64,000 nt of DNA from NCBI GenBank assembly GCA_041666525.1, contig JBAYGT010000005.1:62001-126000 (forward strand). The letters run 5' to 3'. Every line of letters starts with the position of its first letter. The stretch's first letter is position 1. The notes under the pieces were generated by a model. It saw only the letters and a program-made list of their open reading frames with translations, searched no databases and had not been told where the DNA came from. The position numbers and the translations under genes were made by a program. This stretch comes from JBAXTZ01 sp041666525. Its GTDB lineage: Bacteria > Bacillota > Negativicutes > JBAXTZ01. Positions 44,795 through 53,919 of the stretch are shown piece by piece.

Positions 44795-46054
44795 ATGAGA
44801 AAACTACTCGCGCTTATTGCAGTGCTTGCATTATGCGTAGCCCTGTTCGCTGGTTGCGGCGGACCAAAAACCGGCGAAAAACTCACCATCCGGCTCACTA
44901 CTTGGGCTGGCGGTGATGAAGCCAAAGAACTGCAGGTAATTATCGACAAAATCAATTCCGAAAACACCGATTTTCAAATTGTTCACGAGCCCTGTCCCGG
45001 CGAATATCCGACCAAACTTATGACCACACTGAGCGGCGGTTCGGGCGCTGATTTGATGTGGGTAGATCAGGCGCTGGTACCTGGCCTTGCCGTTAAAGGC
45101 GCGATACTAGATATCAGCGATTATCTCAAAAATGATAAAGAGCACGCTGCGGCAAAAATCGATGATTATTTCCCGAGTATATTGAAAATTGCAAGCTATC
45201 AGGATAAATATTACGGCCTGCCTTGGGTTGCCGGACCGGTCGTATTATATTACAACCCGGAAATGTTCAAAAAGGCCGGTATCCAGCCGCCTAACGCCAA
45301 CTGGACCTGGAAAGAGTTTTTGGCCGCCAGCGCCAAACTGACCATCCCCGGACAACAATGGGGCTTCACTATCAATACCGACAACTGGCCGCCGCAGGCA
45401 ATATTCGTCTGGCAGGCTGGCGGTGAAATCATGGATGTCACAGCCAAAACCTGCCCGATTGATTCGCCGCAAGCCATTGAAGCATTTAAATATTATTACA
45501 GTATGTACAGCGACAATAAACACTGCCCACCCGCCAGTGTTATCAAAGAGCAAGGCAACGAAGAGATGTTCAAATCCGGAAAAGTTGCAATGTTCATGGG
45601 CGGAGCTGCCGACAATATGTCTATCGACGGGAACCTTGACAACAAATTGTTCACACCGGAAATCGCCGCGCTGCCTAAAGGGCCAAGCGGCAAAGACGTT
45701 ACCTTCGGCTGGTCGGCAATAACTGCGATAAACGCTAAAACCGCAAATCCGGCTATCGCCTACAAAGCTTTTATCCAACTGACCGAAGCAATTCACCACT
45801 GGAAAGTCGTTGCGCCGCGCAAATCACTGGCAACTATTGAAAGCATTGAAAAAGCGCCGCACAAAACAAAAGCTAACGCCGAAGCAATAATGACTGTTCT
45901 GCCTAACATGCGTTGCTTCAATAATATCGTGCGCCAATCCGAGTGGGACGATATGTATTACAAAGAAGTTCTCGAACCGATGCGCAATAACCCGAAAGAT
46001 ATCGAAGCCATCGCCAAAAAAATGCGGCCAAAACTCGAAGCCTTCCTGAAATAA
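44795..46054 (+). CDS. Sugar-binding lipoprotein of ABC transporter, second copy
   Basis: A 419-residue lipoprotein with the lipobox FAGC (C21) and the same family-1 binding fold as the copy at 41406. Matching landmarks are TTWAGGDEAKELQVII, GGSGADLMWVD, YYGLPWVAGPVVLYYNPEMF, WTWKEFLAASAKL and GWSAITAINAKT. Similarity runs through the whole length, so a tandem duplication is clear. GGAGAG stands five bases before the ATG. The two may bind different sugars and share the single permease pair. A nested palindrome separates it from the next gene. Confidence 0.92.
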   Translation: MRKLLALIAVLALCVALFAGCGGPKTGEKLTIRLTTWAGGDEAKELQVIIDKINSENTDFQIVHEPCPGEYPTKLMTTLSGGSGADLMWVDQALVPGLAVKGAILDISDYLKNDKEHAAAKIDDYFPSILKIASYQDKYYGLPWVAGPVVLYYNPEMFKKAGIQPPNANWTWKEFLAASAKLTIPGQQWGFTINTDNWPPQAIFVWQAGGEIMDVTAKTCPIDSPQAIEAFKYYYSMYSDNKHCPPASVIKEQGNEEMFKSGKVAMFMGGAADNMSIDGNLDNKLFTPEIAALPKGPSGKDVTFGWSAITAINAKTANPAIAYKAFIQLTEAIHHWKVVAPRKSLATIESIEKAPHKTKANAEAIMTVLPNMRCFNNIVRQSEWDDMYYKEVLEPMRNNPKDIEAIAKKMRPKLEAFLK

Positions 46055-46107
46055 CTCGATTTCTGATAAATATCGATTAGATAAATACCGATATAACGGC
46101 ATAAAAC

Positions 46108-46230
46108 AGGCCTGCTCAAAAATGTACAGCTTCCAGGCGTTCCGAGTATTGTAACGCGCCGCGTACGAAAAGGTACGCAAGCAAGCAAACGCAGGAACAA
46201 CGCAGAAGCTGTGCGCTTTTCAGCAGGCCT
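46108..46230. repeat. 123-bp nested palindrome, MITE-like or RNA hairpin
   Basis: The ends AGGCCTGCT.. and ..AGCAGGCCT form 26-base arms with four mismatches (46108-46133 and 46205-46230). Inside, GCGT.TCC pairs with GGAA..ACGC, and at the centre GCGTAC (46161-46166) pairs with GTACGC (46173-46178) around a GAAAAG loop. It could be a small non-autonomous element, a structured intergenic RNA or a large attenuator inside the operon. Confidence 0.75.
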
Positions 46231-46243
46231 TAATGAGGTAATT

Positions 46244-48589
46244 TTGAAATTTCAAACTTTTAACAAACCCTTCGGGCAAATTGAAGTTGGTGGAAAATAC
46301 GCCGGCCTGGCATTTCATGCCGGTTCGGCATTGCCGTCGCGCATCAGCTTTTTTTATCCTGTGGCTAACAGCATCAGCAACAGCACTGACTACTGGAAAC
46401 GTTATGAATCACATTTATTCGACATGACGTTTACGATCGACGGAAAGGCGCGCGCCATCGGCTACGATGAACATCAAGCCGAGTACACACCGTGTATGTT
46501 CCGGGCAACAAAACAATATAATGATTGTTTAGCCAAATACGAATATCGCTTTGGCAATAATTTGCCGATAACTTCAATCAGAATCCTGTTGACCAACAGC
46601 GGCGAAAAATCAGCGGCGTTCGAGTTGGCGCTAAAACCTGAAACCGCACTTAATTCTTGTCACAGTTTTAAACGGTTTCAGCCGCAAAGCGTTGTTTCGG
46701 CATTCAACGGCGCGGCGCTGATTGCCGATTTTTCCGAAATTGTTGATCTGGGTCACAGTTCGTTATTTTTCCTGAACGCCGGTGATTTGCCACAAGCAAC
46801 TGAAGCCGGCAACGGATTTTATTACGCCAAAACTCTGCAACCCGGCGAATCGTTAAACATTATTCTGCTTACCGGTTGTTGCCAGGCAACGGATCTTGGC
46901 GAAACACTCCAGCGCGTCCGCATCGGCTGGGTAGCTGACGTTGCCGCGAACGAAGCCCGCGTGGATGAATACATCGAAACAAGCGGCAAAGTGGTTATCA
47001 ACGACCCGGCATTGTTGGAAACTATAGACTGGTCTAAGGCCGTTCATGCCTCGTTGCAACATTATTTGGACGGCTGGTATTTACCAATGCCTTGTCCGGC
47101 GGAATATAACTTCTTTTTCACACATGATTTTCTCGTACACGGACTGGGTTGGGGTTACTTTGATTTAGATTATTTGAAAAACGGCTATAAATATTTGTTA
47201 TCGCTAAACGCCGGTGATGATGTTCTTTCTCACGCCTGCTACTGGAAGGATAACTCCTACTTTAGCGAACCCTGCCCGCCAACTGATTGGAATAACCTCT
47301 GGATAATCAACTCGGTCAGCTCCTACCTTAAGCACAGCGACGATAAGCTAACCGCCGAACATTTACTGCCAATGATGCAAACCAGTCTGGAGCGAATATT
47401 GTTAAATTTCGACAACGGTTTGATGAATGCTTATTTCCCGGATTGGTGGGATTTCGGCACCAACTACGGCGCCCGCGCCTATATTTCGATACTTACCTAC
47501 CGCGCTATTCACAACTTTACATACATCGTCATGCAACTGGATAAACCTGAATTGGCGTCAAAATATTATCCGCTCGCCGAAATTATCCGCAACAAACTAA
47601 ATGACCAGCTATGGGATAAAGAAAGCCGATACTTGCTAAACGAACTGTCAGACGGCAGCATGGATAAACACTACTATTCCGGTTCATTGCTCGCGCCGAA
47701 TTTCGGTTTGTTGAACGAAGAGCGCGCCAACCAACTGCTCGACACCGCGCGCAACGTGTTATTGGATGATAATTGCGGTGTGCATAATGTTGCACCTGCA
47801 GATTTTGTCGGGCTTGAGGAAAAATACGGTTTTCATAACGTCGAACAATGTGAAAATGGCTACTACATCAACGGCGGCGTCTGGACACAATGCAATGCCT
47901 GGTATGCGCTCAGTTTGATAACACTAAATCGTGTCGAAGAAGCCTACGCGATACTGAAAAACCACTTATCACTGGACGGTATTAAGCGCGGCCACAACGG
48001 TCAACCATCGTTTTACGAGGCACGGATTACCGCAAAAGACGAAAACTATGGCAAAATCGATAAGCCGACCTTCCTCTGGCACGGTGGCTGGTATATGTTG
48101 ACGCTATATCAGTTGCTGGGCATTCGTGAGACTCCCTGGAATATTGAATTCCATCCAATAACAGCAACAGAGCTTACTAATAGCGCTTGCGAAATAAAGA
48201 ACCATGGTTGTGATTGCAATGTTAAATTCAGCAACGAGGGCACTTATTTTCAAGAAATATTGTTCAACGGGCAGCGCAGCTATAGCGCCATCCTTCCTGA
48301 TCATATCAGCGATGCCAAACTGTTGCGGGGCGTGCCGGTGTATCCATATCTTTCCGAAGCCGATTGTATTGTTGATAGCGTTGCTTACAATGTAATCACC
48401 GGCGAATTTGCCATAGCCGCAAAACTTGCCGAAAATCAGCAACTGGATGTCACAATTACAATTCCGGCCCATTGCTCGTTAACGGCAAGCTGCCCGGATA
48501 TCTCAATCAAACCGTTAGCAGTTAACGCACTCGCCAAAACAGTTACCATCTGCTCAAAACATGCTAAAATTATATTGAACGTAAACTAG
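46244..48589 (+). CDS. Six-hairpin (alpha/alpha)6 glycoside hydrolase or phosphorylase-like protein
   Basis: The 781-residue protein lacks a signal peptide. Residues 1-270 form a beta-rich N-terminal domain and about 270-640 an (alpha/alpha)6 toroid, followed by a C-terminal beta-sandwich. Motifs such as HDFLVHGLGWGYFDLDYLKNG, FPDWWDFG and NGYYINGGVWTQCNAWYALS recall GH94-like phosphorylases, glycogen-debranching-type and related six-hairpin enzymes; I cannot assign one family. The frame is open from a GTG at 46211, but that codon lies inside the right arm of the palindrome. The TTG at 46244 has GAGG five bases ahead. It probably degrades the sugar imported by the preceding transporter. Confidence 0.78.
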   Translation: MKFQTFNKPFGQIEVGGKYAGLAFHAGSALPSRISFFYPVANSISNSTDYWKRYESHLFDMTFTIDGKARAIGYDEHQAEYTPCMFRATKQYNDCLAKYEYRFGNNLPITSIRILLTNSGEKSAAFELALKPETALNSCHSFKRFQPQSVVSAFNGAALIADFSEIVDLGHSSLFFLNAGDLPQATEAGNGFYYAKTLQPGESLNIILLTGCCQATDLGETLQRVRIGWVADVAANEARVDEYIETSGKVVINDPALLETIDWSKAVHASLQHYLDGWYLPMPCPAEYNFFFTHDFLVHGLGWGYFDLDYLKNGYKYLLSLNAGDDVLSHACYWKDNSYFSEPCPPTDWNNLWIINSVSSYLKHSDDKLTAEHLLPMMQTSLERILLNFDNGLMNAYFPDWWDFGTNYGARAYISILTYRAIHNFTYIVMQLDKPELASKYYPLAEIIRNKLNDQLWDKESRYLLNELSDGSMDKHYYSGSLLAPNFGLLNEERANQLLDTARNVLLDDNCGVHNVAPADFVGLEEKYGFHNVEQCENGYYINGGVWTQCNAWYALSLITLNRVEEAYAILKNHLSLDGIKRGHNGQPSFYEARITAKDENYGKIDKPTFLWHGGWYMLTLYQLLGIRETPWNIEFHPITATELTNSACEIKNHGCDCNVKFSNEGTYFQEILFNGQRSYSAILPDHISDAKLLRGVPVYPYLSEADCIVDSVAYNVITGEFAIAAKLAENQQLDVTITIPAHCSLTASCPDISIKPLAVNALAKTVTICSKHAKIILNVN

Positions 48590-48632
48590 AACAAGCGCAG
48601 GATAAACCAACAAGTTGTCCTGCGCTTGTTCT
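48588..48632 (+). terminator. Perfect 15-bp inverted repeat after the glycosidase gene
   Basis: AGAACAAGCGCAGGA (48588-48602) and its exact complement (48618-48632) enclose a 15-base loop. The following bases are TTGTG rather than a long T run, so termination may be partial, leaving the oxidoreductase gene within the operon. Confidence 0.65.
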
Positions 48633-48708
48633 TTGTGCCGTTTCAAAAAATTAATGACAGCCAACGCAGAAATAGCGTAAAATGTTGGTGTATTGCATTG
48701 AGGTGAAC

Positions 48709-49767
48709 ATGAAAAAAATCCGTACGGCACTAATTGGCTTCGGACTATCGGGCGCGGTTTTTCACGCGCCCTACATCGAGCGGTCGGATAAATATGAACT
48801 GGCGGCAATCTGCTCCAGTCGTACCGAAGAAATTCTGCGGCAATATCCGGGGATTTTGGTAACTAACGACCAAACTGAGCTACTTAACGCAAAGGACATT
48901 GACCTGGTAGTCATAGCAACGCCGACAGCCACCCATTTTCCGTTGGCACATGCGGCGCTCAACAACGGCAAACACGTTGTCGTCGAAAAACCATTTGTGA
49001 TTAATTCGGATGAGGGAAGAAAATTAGCCGAACTTGCCCTACGCCACAACCTTACTCTGAGTGTTTACCAAAACCGCCGTTATGACAACGACTATTTGGC
49101 ACTGGTCAAGTGTATCTCCGACGGATTACTCGGAACCATCTACTCGGCAGAATTTCGTTTCGACCGGTTTCGGCCGCAAGCTACCCAACGCTGGAAAGAT
49201 TGCGACATTCCCGGTGCCGGCTGTTTGTATGATATTGCGCCGCATATGATTGACCATAGTTTGGCGTTGTTTGGCTGGCCGGAAACAATTTATGCCGAAA
49301 TCGACCGGCAGCGCCCGGATTCATGTGCCACAGACTATTTACACATACTGCTTGGGTATGGTAAACTGAAAGTCAATCTGCGCTTTTCCAACTTTGCGCT
49401 CCATAGTGGACCAAGAATGCTGATTTACGGCGACAAGGGTACTTTTATTAAATACGGTATGGATCCGCAGGAACGTTTGCAACCACTTATCAGTAGCGGT
49501 GTCACCTGCAGCAATGCCGCAGCCGTGAGCGCCTGCCTGGACAATACAACAGACTTATACTATCAACAAGGTTCTATCCAACAGCATCAGAAAATCGATT
49601 ATCCAATCGGCAATTATGGCAAATATTATGACGATCTTTACGGCGCAATTGTTAACAATACTGCGCCGCCGGTCACCGCCGAAGAAGCTACTAATGTAAT
49701 CAGGATTATCGAATTAGCAACACAAAGTGCAAATTTAGGAAAACGATTAGATATTCGCATTCAATAA
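48709..49767 (+). CDS. Gfo/Idh/MocA-family oxidoreductase
   Basis: A 352-residue NAD(P)-dependent enzyme. The N-terminal Rossmann loop is GFGLSGAVFHAPYI (10-23), followed by ATPTATHFPLAHAAL and the catalytic-region motif VVEKPF. A C-terminal alpha/beta substrate domain contains GCLYDIAPHMIDHSLALFG. This pattern matches the YdgJ/YhhX-like subgroup, which oxidises or epimerises sugars and sugar acids. GAGGTG stands right before the ATG. An earlier start at 48682 lacks one. Following the carbohydrate operon on the same strand, it probably modifies a released monosaccharide. The hairpin at 48588-48632 may lower its expression. Confidence 0.88.
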   Translation: MKKIRTALIGFGLSGAVFHAPYIERSDKYELAAICSSRTEEILRQYPGILVTNDQTELLNAKDIDLVVIATPTATHFPLAHAALNNGKHVVVEKPFVINSDEGRKLAELALRHNLTLSVYQNRRYDNDYLALVKCISDGLLGTIYSAEFRFDRFRPQATQRWKDCDIPGAGCLYDIAPHMIDHSLALFGWPETIYAEIDRQRPDSCATDYLHILLGYGKLKVNLRFSNFALHSGPRMLIYGDKGTFIKYGMDPQERLQPLISSGVTCSNAAAVSACLDNTTDLYYQQGSIQQHQKIDYPIGNYGKYYDDLYGAIVNNTAPPVTAEEATNVIRIIELATQSANLGKRLDIRIQ

Positions 49768-49807
49768 TTCGTTTCCCGGATATAATATTTTCACAACAGG
49801 GGGGCAT

Positions 49808-50800
49808 ATGATTTCAACTAAACAGTATTTGATAAAATTTAACGACACCGAGTGTGTTCGTATGGAAATATCGCCCACCGATTTTGTTAACATCCAGATT
49901 GAATTGGGCAGCACTTATTGGGTCCAAGTCTTTGGCGAAGGTGAGCGCGGTTATGACCAGTTCGAAAACGTCTGTACTAAATTTGTGAAATCTATTCCGC
50001 TAATTTACGATGATGATGCATCCACAATTCAGCGGCCATACATGAAAGTTGCCGATGAATACATCTTTTTATCACTTAAAAATATTTATCTGCAACCTAC
50101 TGGCGAGATTACCGACCGCCAGTTGTGTTTTTTGCAGGGCAAAAATTATCTCATATCATATTCGGACCGTGAAACAGCCGAATATGGCCAAATATACCGT
50201 GATATGAAGGCTGCCAATGACCGGGAAAAATGGCAGGAAACCGACTATCTGATGTCGCAGGTAATCAATGACTCAGTCGACAACTACTTTGTTGTCGTGC
50301 ATAATATTGGCCACCGCATTGACGCATTTGAACACAGTATTGTTGAAGCGGGAACCATAAAGCCCAGTCGCAGTGTCAACAATCTAAAAAAAGACATTTT
50401 GAAACTGCGCGGCATCGTATCGCCAACCCGTGAGGTTATTGCGCGGCTGCTCCGCACCGAAAGCAAGCTCATCAAACGCGAAAACAAAGACTATTTTCAA
50501 CTGGGTTATGAAGATATTATGTACTTTATGGACTCACTGGATATCTACCGCGACATGCTTTCCGGATTGATGGAACTGCATCTGTCCTACATCAATAACC
50601 GCACCAACGATATCATGAAATTTTTGACGATGATATCCACGGTTTTTATTCCACTATCATTCATCACCGGACTATACGGCATGAATTTTGACAACATGAT
50701 CGGGCTGCATACTGAATACGGCTACTTTATTGTCTGTTTTCTTATGATTGCAATACTCTTTGGCTTGCTGGTTTACTTCAAGAAGAAAAGCTGGTTCTGA
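49808..50800 (+). CDS. corA: CorA-family divalent metal transporter
   Basis: A 330-residue magnesium/cobalt channel subunit. A large cytoplasmic alpha/beta domain is followed by a long helix and two C-terminal membrane helices (about 270-290 and 303-325). The pore signature YGMNF starts at Y290, and the C terminus is basic (YFKKKSWF). The family works as a pentamer. The AGGGGGG ribosome site lies four bases before the ATG. It stands alone with its own terminator, and might also supply cobalt for the corrinoid system, though CorA usually serves magnesium. Confidence 0.9.
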   Translation: MISTKQYLIKFNDTECVRMEISPTDFVNIQIELGSTYWVQVFGEGERGYDQFENVCTKFVKSIPLIYDDDASTIQRPYMKVADEYIFLSLKNIYLQPTGEITDRQLCFLQGKNYLISYSDRETAEYGQIYRDMKAANDREKWQETDYLMSQVINDSVDNYFVVVHNIGHRIDAFEHSIVEAGTIKPSRSVNNLKKDILKLRGIVSPTREVIARLLRTESKLIKRENKDYFQLGYEDIMYFMDSLDIYRDMLSGLMELHLSYINNRTNDIMKFLTMISTVFIPLSFITGLYGMNFDNMIGLHTEYGYFIVCFLMIAILFGLLVYFKKKSWF

Positions 50801-50804
50801 TTCT

Positions 50805-50836
50805 AACGCCCCGCATTTGCGGGGCGTTTTCTTTTA
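50805..50836 (+). terminator. corA terminator
   Basis: ACGCCCCGC and GCGGGGCGT arms around an ATTT loop, followed by TTTTCTTTT. Confidence 0.92.
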
Positions 50837-50875
50837 TTTCTAATCCATTATTAATTTGTAACAGTATTTATCGAA

Positions 50876-50913
50876 TTGTGTAGAGCTTGTCGATAATTGT
50901 ATGATACAATTAT
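50876..50913 (+). promoter_or_regulatory. Promoter with a palindromic operator over the -10
   Basis: TTGTGT (50876-50881) and TATGAT (50900-50905) are 18 bases apart. A perfect 9-bp inverted repeat, ATAATTGTA-TGA-TACAATTAT (50893-50913), covers the -10, the usual position for a repressor site. It drives the barrel protein gene at 50951. Confidence 0.5.
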
Positions 50914-50950
50914 ATCAAAATCCGGATTCACGGATATAAGGAGAAAGAAC

Positions 50951-51613
50951 ATGAAAAAGACGTTTTCGTTGTTACTAATGGTCGCGTTGCTTTCACTTAG
51001 TTTGACCGCTTTTGCCGCAGGTTCCGATTACCAAAGCTGGGTTGGTATTGGCATAAACTACAATTTTCAACCGGGGATGAACCTGACTAGCACCGATCCC
51101 GATACTGGTATTGTTTCGAACGCAAAGTACAATCCATCGGTCGGGGGCGGTATTGAGGTCGGCTACAAAATGCAAAATTATGGGGTTCGCGCCCGCTACG
51201 ATTACTATTCTGCTACCGGAAGCATGTCCTTTAACAATGTGCCCACGGGGATAAGTATTAGCTCCGGTTCTTTAAGCGGCAACGTCATGGACTACTACGC
51301 GCAGGTAATGGGTTTCATGCCGATTAACGCGGTAGCCGACTGTTACGTAGGCGTTGGCGTTGGCGGACTTCGCCAAACTGCTACGATTGGCAACACAACT
51401 ATAACTACAGTAACACCCACTCCATCAACAACGACGGTTGCTGGCGAAACCATCACTTCAAACTGTGTGGGAATTCCAATATCAGTGGGCGGCAATTATT
51501 TTTTCGCCAAGCAATTTGGAGTCAACGTCGATCTTACTTATATGATTTCAACGAACACTAGCAATGTCGCGTCTTATTTCACACCACAAATCGGATTAAA
51601 ATACACTTTCTAA
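50951..51613 (+). CDS. Outer-membrane beta-barrel protein
   Basis: A 220-residue exported protein with the signal peptide MKKTFSLLLMVALLSLSLTAFA. The body consists of amphipathic strands (WVGIGINYNFQ, GVRARYDYYSATG, CYVGVGVGGLRQTA and FGVNVDLTYMIS) and the final strand ends in phenylalanine (PQIGLKYTF), the typical outer-membrane sorting residue. It resembles OmpW/OmpA-barrel-like small porins without a periplasmic domain. A Thr/Pro-rich loop (TTVTPTPSTTTVAGET) probably faces outward. AAGGAG stands eight bases before the ATG. Its promoter overlaps a perfect palindrome, so it is likely regulated, and it has its own terminator. Confidence 0.8.
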   Translation: MKKTFSLLLMVALLSLSLTAFAAGSDYQSWVGIGINYNFQPGMNLTSTDPDTGIVSNAKYNPSVGGGIEVGYKMQNYGVRARYDYYSATGSMSFNNVPTGISISSGSLSGNVMDYYAQVMGFMPINAVADCYVGVGVGGLRQTATIGNTTITTVTPTPSTTTVAGETITSNCVGIPISVGGNYFFAKQFGVNVDLTYMISTNTSNVASYFTPQIGLKYTF

Positions 51614-51650
51614 AACAACCTGTTGAGCGAATTTGCAAATATCCAATTTT

Positions 51651-51680
51651 AGCGCCCCGCAGTTCGCGGGGCGTATTTTA
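51651..51680 (+). terminator. Terminator after the barrel protein gene
   Basis: GCGCCCCGC and GCGGGGCG arms followed by TATTTTA. It overlaps the last codons of the convergent transglutaminase-like gene and resembles the corA terminator. Confidence 0.85.
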
Positions 51681-52961
51681 ATTGTACTCCAACGTAATCT
51701 TCAAATGCCTAACGTTCAACGTCGGACTATCCGTGTATAGAAATTTACAGCCAATACTCTGGATTAGCGTAACGCTTTCTGCTGCCTGATTAAAGGCATT
51801 GTTCAAATCGTAGCCTATCTTATCGGTATTCATCAAATCAACCGTAAGCATCGTTTCGTGGGCCGACAACGCCGCAGCAATTGTTTTTTGCAGTTCTTGC
51901 TGATTGATTATTTTTCGATAACTATTCCCAAATTTGTCTTTTGTGTTATAACCAAGATTATAGAATGAATATTGCATAGTGCCTGCCCGCGGATAATCGC
52001 TTGAGTACCAGCGATGGTCGCGGGCAATGATTTTATCCGACAGATTGAAATAATCGTGACTGACTATTCCCAGTTCCGATGCATTACCAACCGGATCATC
52101 ATAAGTACAATCGAGATGACAATACATATTTTGAATTTTCACCAGATTCCAGGCATGCGCTTCACCGTTTTTGCCATAGCCGCTAATAATCATTGCCGGT
52201 ACACCGGTCATGCCAAGCAACCGGGACGCCGCCTCGGCATAGCCCTCGCAAACCGCCGTGCCGTTTACGAACACCCCATATTCCGTATAATCTACTGCCG
52301 GAATAGTATCGTTATTATAATTCAGTTCATCATAATGGGTGTTATTAACGACATAGTCATGGATAGCCAACTCCAGCTCATAGTCATGCATCCCGGTTTT
52401 GGCAAGACTGTTCGCTATTTGCCGTGCCCGAAAACCCACCGCATTCTGCATCTTCACCAAATTATCTTTGGAAAATTTATATTGAAAAGTTAATTCGATT
52501 GTGGTGTCGTATTGTGAAGTAGTCGTTTTTATTTGTGACTGTTTATACCCAAAAGTCAACGATGGATAGGCATCACAAACTTCTTTGACAATATCGCCGC
52601 TATAATTTTGTGCATTTGAATCATTAATTGTCAGTGTCAAATTGGTTGCAAAGTTTTTGAGTGCGAATTTAACGCTTTCATAATAATCGTTATAGTTGTT
52701 AATGTCAGTCGGCGGTTGTTTGCTGATGGAAAAGTTTTCCCTGCGAACAAACCGTCCGTTTTTATCAAATAGTGTCAACCAATATTCACCGTCGCTATCA
52801 ATCGCGGTTCCACTAACAATCGCCTGCGCCATCGCGTAATCACGACTGAGCAGCCCTCTGGCTTCGCTGAATTCTACCCGTTTCGCATTAGTTACACAAT
52901 TCACGGCAATCAACAGGATTAACCCCAAGCAGAAAATGCGCAAATACAATCTCACAAGCAT
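51678..52961 (-). CDS. Exported transglutaminase-like protein
   Basis: A 427-residue protein with an N-terminal signal or anchor (residues 4-24). The transglutaminase-like core contains a complete triad: C238 in GTAVCEGYAEA, H269 in GEAHAWNLV and D284 in YCHLDCTYDDP. Many bacterial members act as peptidases rather than cross-linkers. The segment before the core, with several beta strands, is unassigned. AAGGA lies seven bases before a GTG at 52955, which may be the true start instead of the ATG at 52961. A ROK kinase gene lies about 20 bases upstream on the same strand. Confidence 0.85.
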   Translation of the reverse strand: MLVRLYLRIFCLGLILLIAVNCVTNAKRVEFSEARGLLSRDYAMAQAIVSGTAIDSDGEYWLTLFDKNGRFVRRENFSISKQPPTDINNYNDYYESVKFALKNFATNLTLTINDSNAQNYSGDIVKEVCDAYPSLTFGYKQSQIKTTTSQYDTTIELTFQYKFSKDNLVKMQNAVGFRARQIANSLAKTGMHDYELELAIHDYVVNNTHYDELNYNNDTIPAVDYTEYGVFVNGTAVCEGYAEAASRLLGMTGVPAMIISGYGKNGEAHAWNLVKIQNMYCHLDCTYDDPVGNASELGIVSHDYFNLSDKIIARDHRWYSSDYPRAGTMQYSFYNLGYNTKDKFGNSYRKIINQQELQKTIAAALSAHETMLTVDLMNTDKIGYDLNNAFNQAAESVTLIQSIGCKFLYTDSPTLNVRHLKITLEYN

Positions 52962-52982
52962 TCCTTTCTTCCCGCGAAATTT

Positions 52983-53837
52983 TCAGCTCAATGCCGAATT
53001 TCGCGCCAACCAACACGCCCCGCGTAGCGCTGTATCGTAACCAAACCGCGACAATTTGATTTTTGGAACGGCGACTATTTTTAAACCATCCCGCATATAT
53101 TCGGCGGCGGCATTTAAGAAATCACTGCCACCACCAACTGCAACGCCGCCGCCCAGAACAATAAGTTCCGGCGACAGCAACGCCGCAATATTACGCAAGC
53201 CTTGACCAAAATTATACGCTACTTCATCCCATTCAAACCGGGTTAGCTCTTCGGCCGGTTTCAAGTATATCCTCCGGATGCCGCTGCCCGATACCAAAGC
53301 TTCCAGACAGGCTCCGGCACCGCAGTCGCAAATTACCCGTTCCGGATGCCGCAATCGAAAATCAACACTCTGATGGCCGATTTCCGGATGGCCTTTACCT
53401 TGATATATTTTCCCGTCAATTAAAAATCCGCCGCCCATCCCGGTGCTAAGCGTAATATACAAAAACGTCCGCTCACTGTAGCCACCCAGATGATATTCGC
53501 CCAACGCCGCCACATTAGTATCAACATCCACGGCGAACCGGCAACTCCAGCGACTCTCCATAATGCTTTTGAGCGGTACCGATCGCCACTCAGGTTGATG
53601 TAATGGTGACACTTCGCCGGTAGTTGGATTAAGCGGCCCGCCACAGGCGGCACCAATACCAAGCAGTTCACCGCCCGCTGATAATTCAGTTATCAGCGAA
53701 TGCAGCAACTGTAATCCTGTGTCAAAATCTTCCGGAGTATCCGCCCGTAGCCGCTGTAATTCATTTCCTTGCTCGTCGGTCGCTGCGGCCATGGTTTTCG
53801 TGCCGCCGATGTCCAAACCAATGTAAATTTTTTTCAC
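52983..53837 (-). CDS. ROK-family sugar kinase
   Basis: A 284-residue cytoplasmic kinase. The phosphate loop GLDIGGTKT is at 7-15 and the catalytic aspartate is expected in VDVDTNVAALGE (about 103-114). The ROK zinc site is formed by H155 (GHPEIGHQ) and the cysteines 170, 172 and 177 (CDCGAGACLE). The family phosphorylates glucose, fructose, N-acetylmannosamine or similar sugars; the exact substrate cannot be read off. It starts with GTG, with GGAG seven bases ahead. It could phosphorylate glucose released by TreC or by the carbohydrate operon. It lacks the DNA-binding domain of ROK repressors. Confidence 0.9.
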   Translation of the reverse strand: MKKIYIGLDIGGTKTMAAATDEQGNELQRLRADTPEDFDTGLQLLHSLITELSAGGELLGIGAACGGPLNPTTGEVSPLHQPEWRSVPLKSIMESRWSCRFAVDVDTNVAALGEYHLGGYSERTFLYITLSTGMGGGFLIDGKIYQGKGHPEIGHQSVDFRLRHPERVICDCGAGACLEALVSGSGIRRIYLKPAEELTRFEWDEVAYNFGQGLRNIAALLSPELIVLGGGVAVGGGSDFLNAAAEYMRDGLKIVAVPKIKLSRFGYDTALRGACWLARNSALS

Positions 53838-53919
53838 AAATTACTCCTTGATTTGTATTGGTAATTATTAATTCGCCACAAATTTTGTTTTTCCTGCAAG
53901 AGTTCTGCTGTGGTATTTA

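Noticed and set aside
45245..45799. 184-codon minus-strand frame opposite the second sugar-binding protein
   Set aside because: The plus strand encodes a full lipoprotein with lipobox and family motifs; the opposite frame has no such support.
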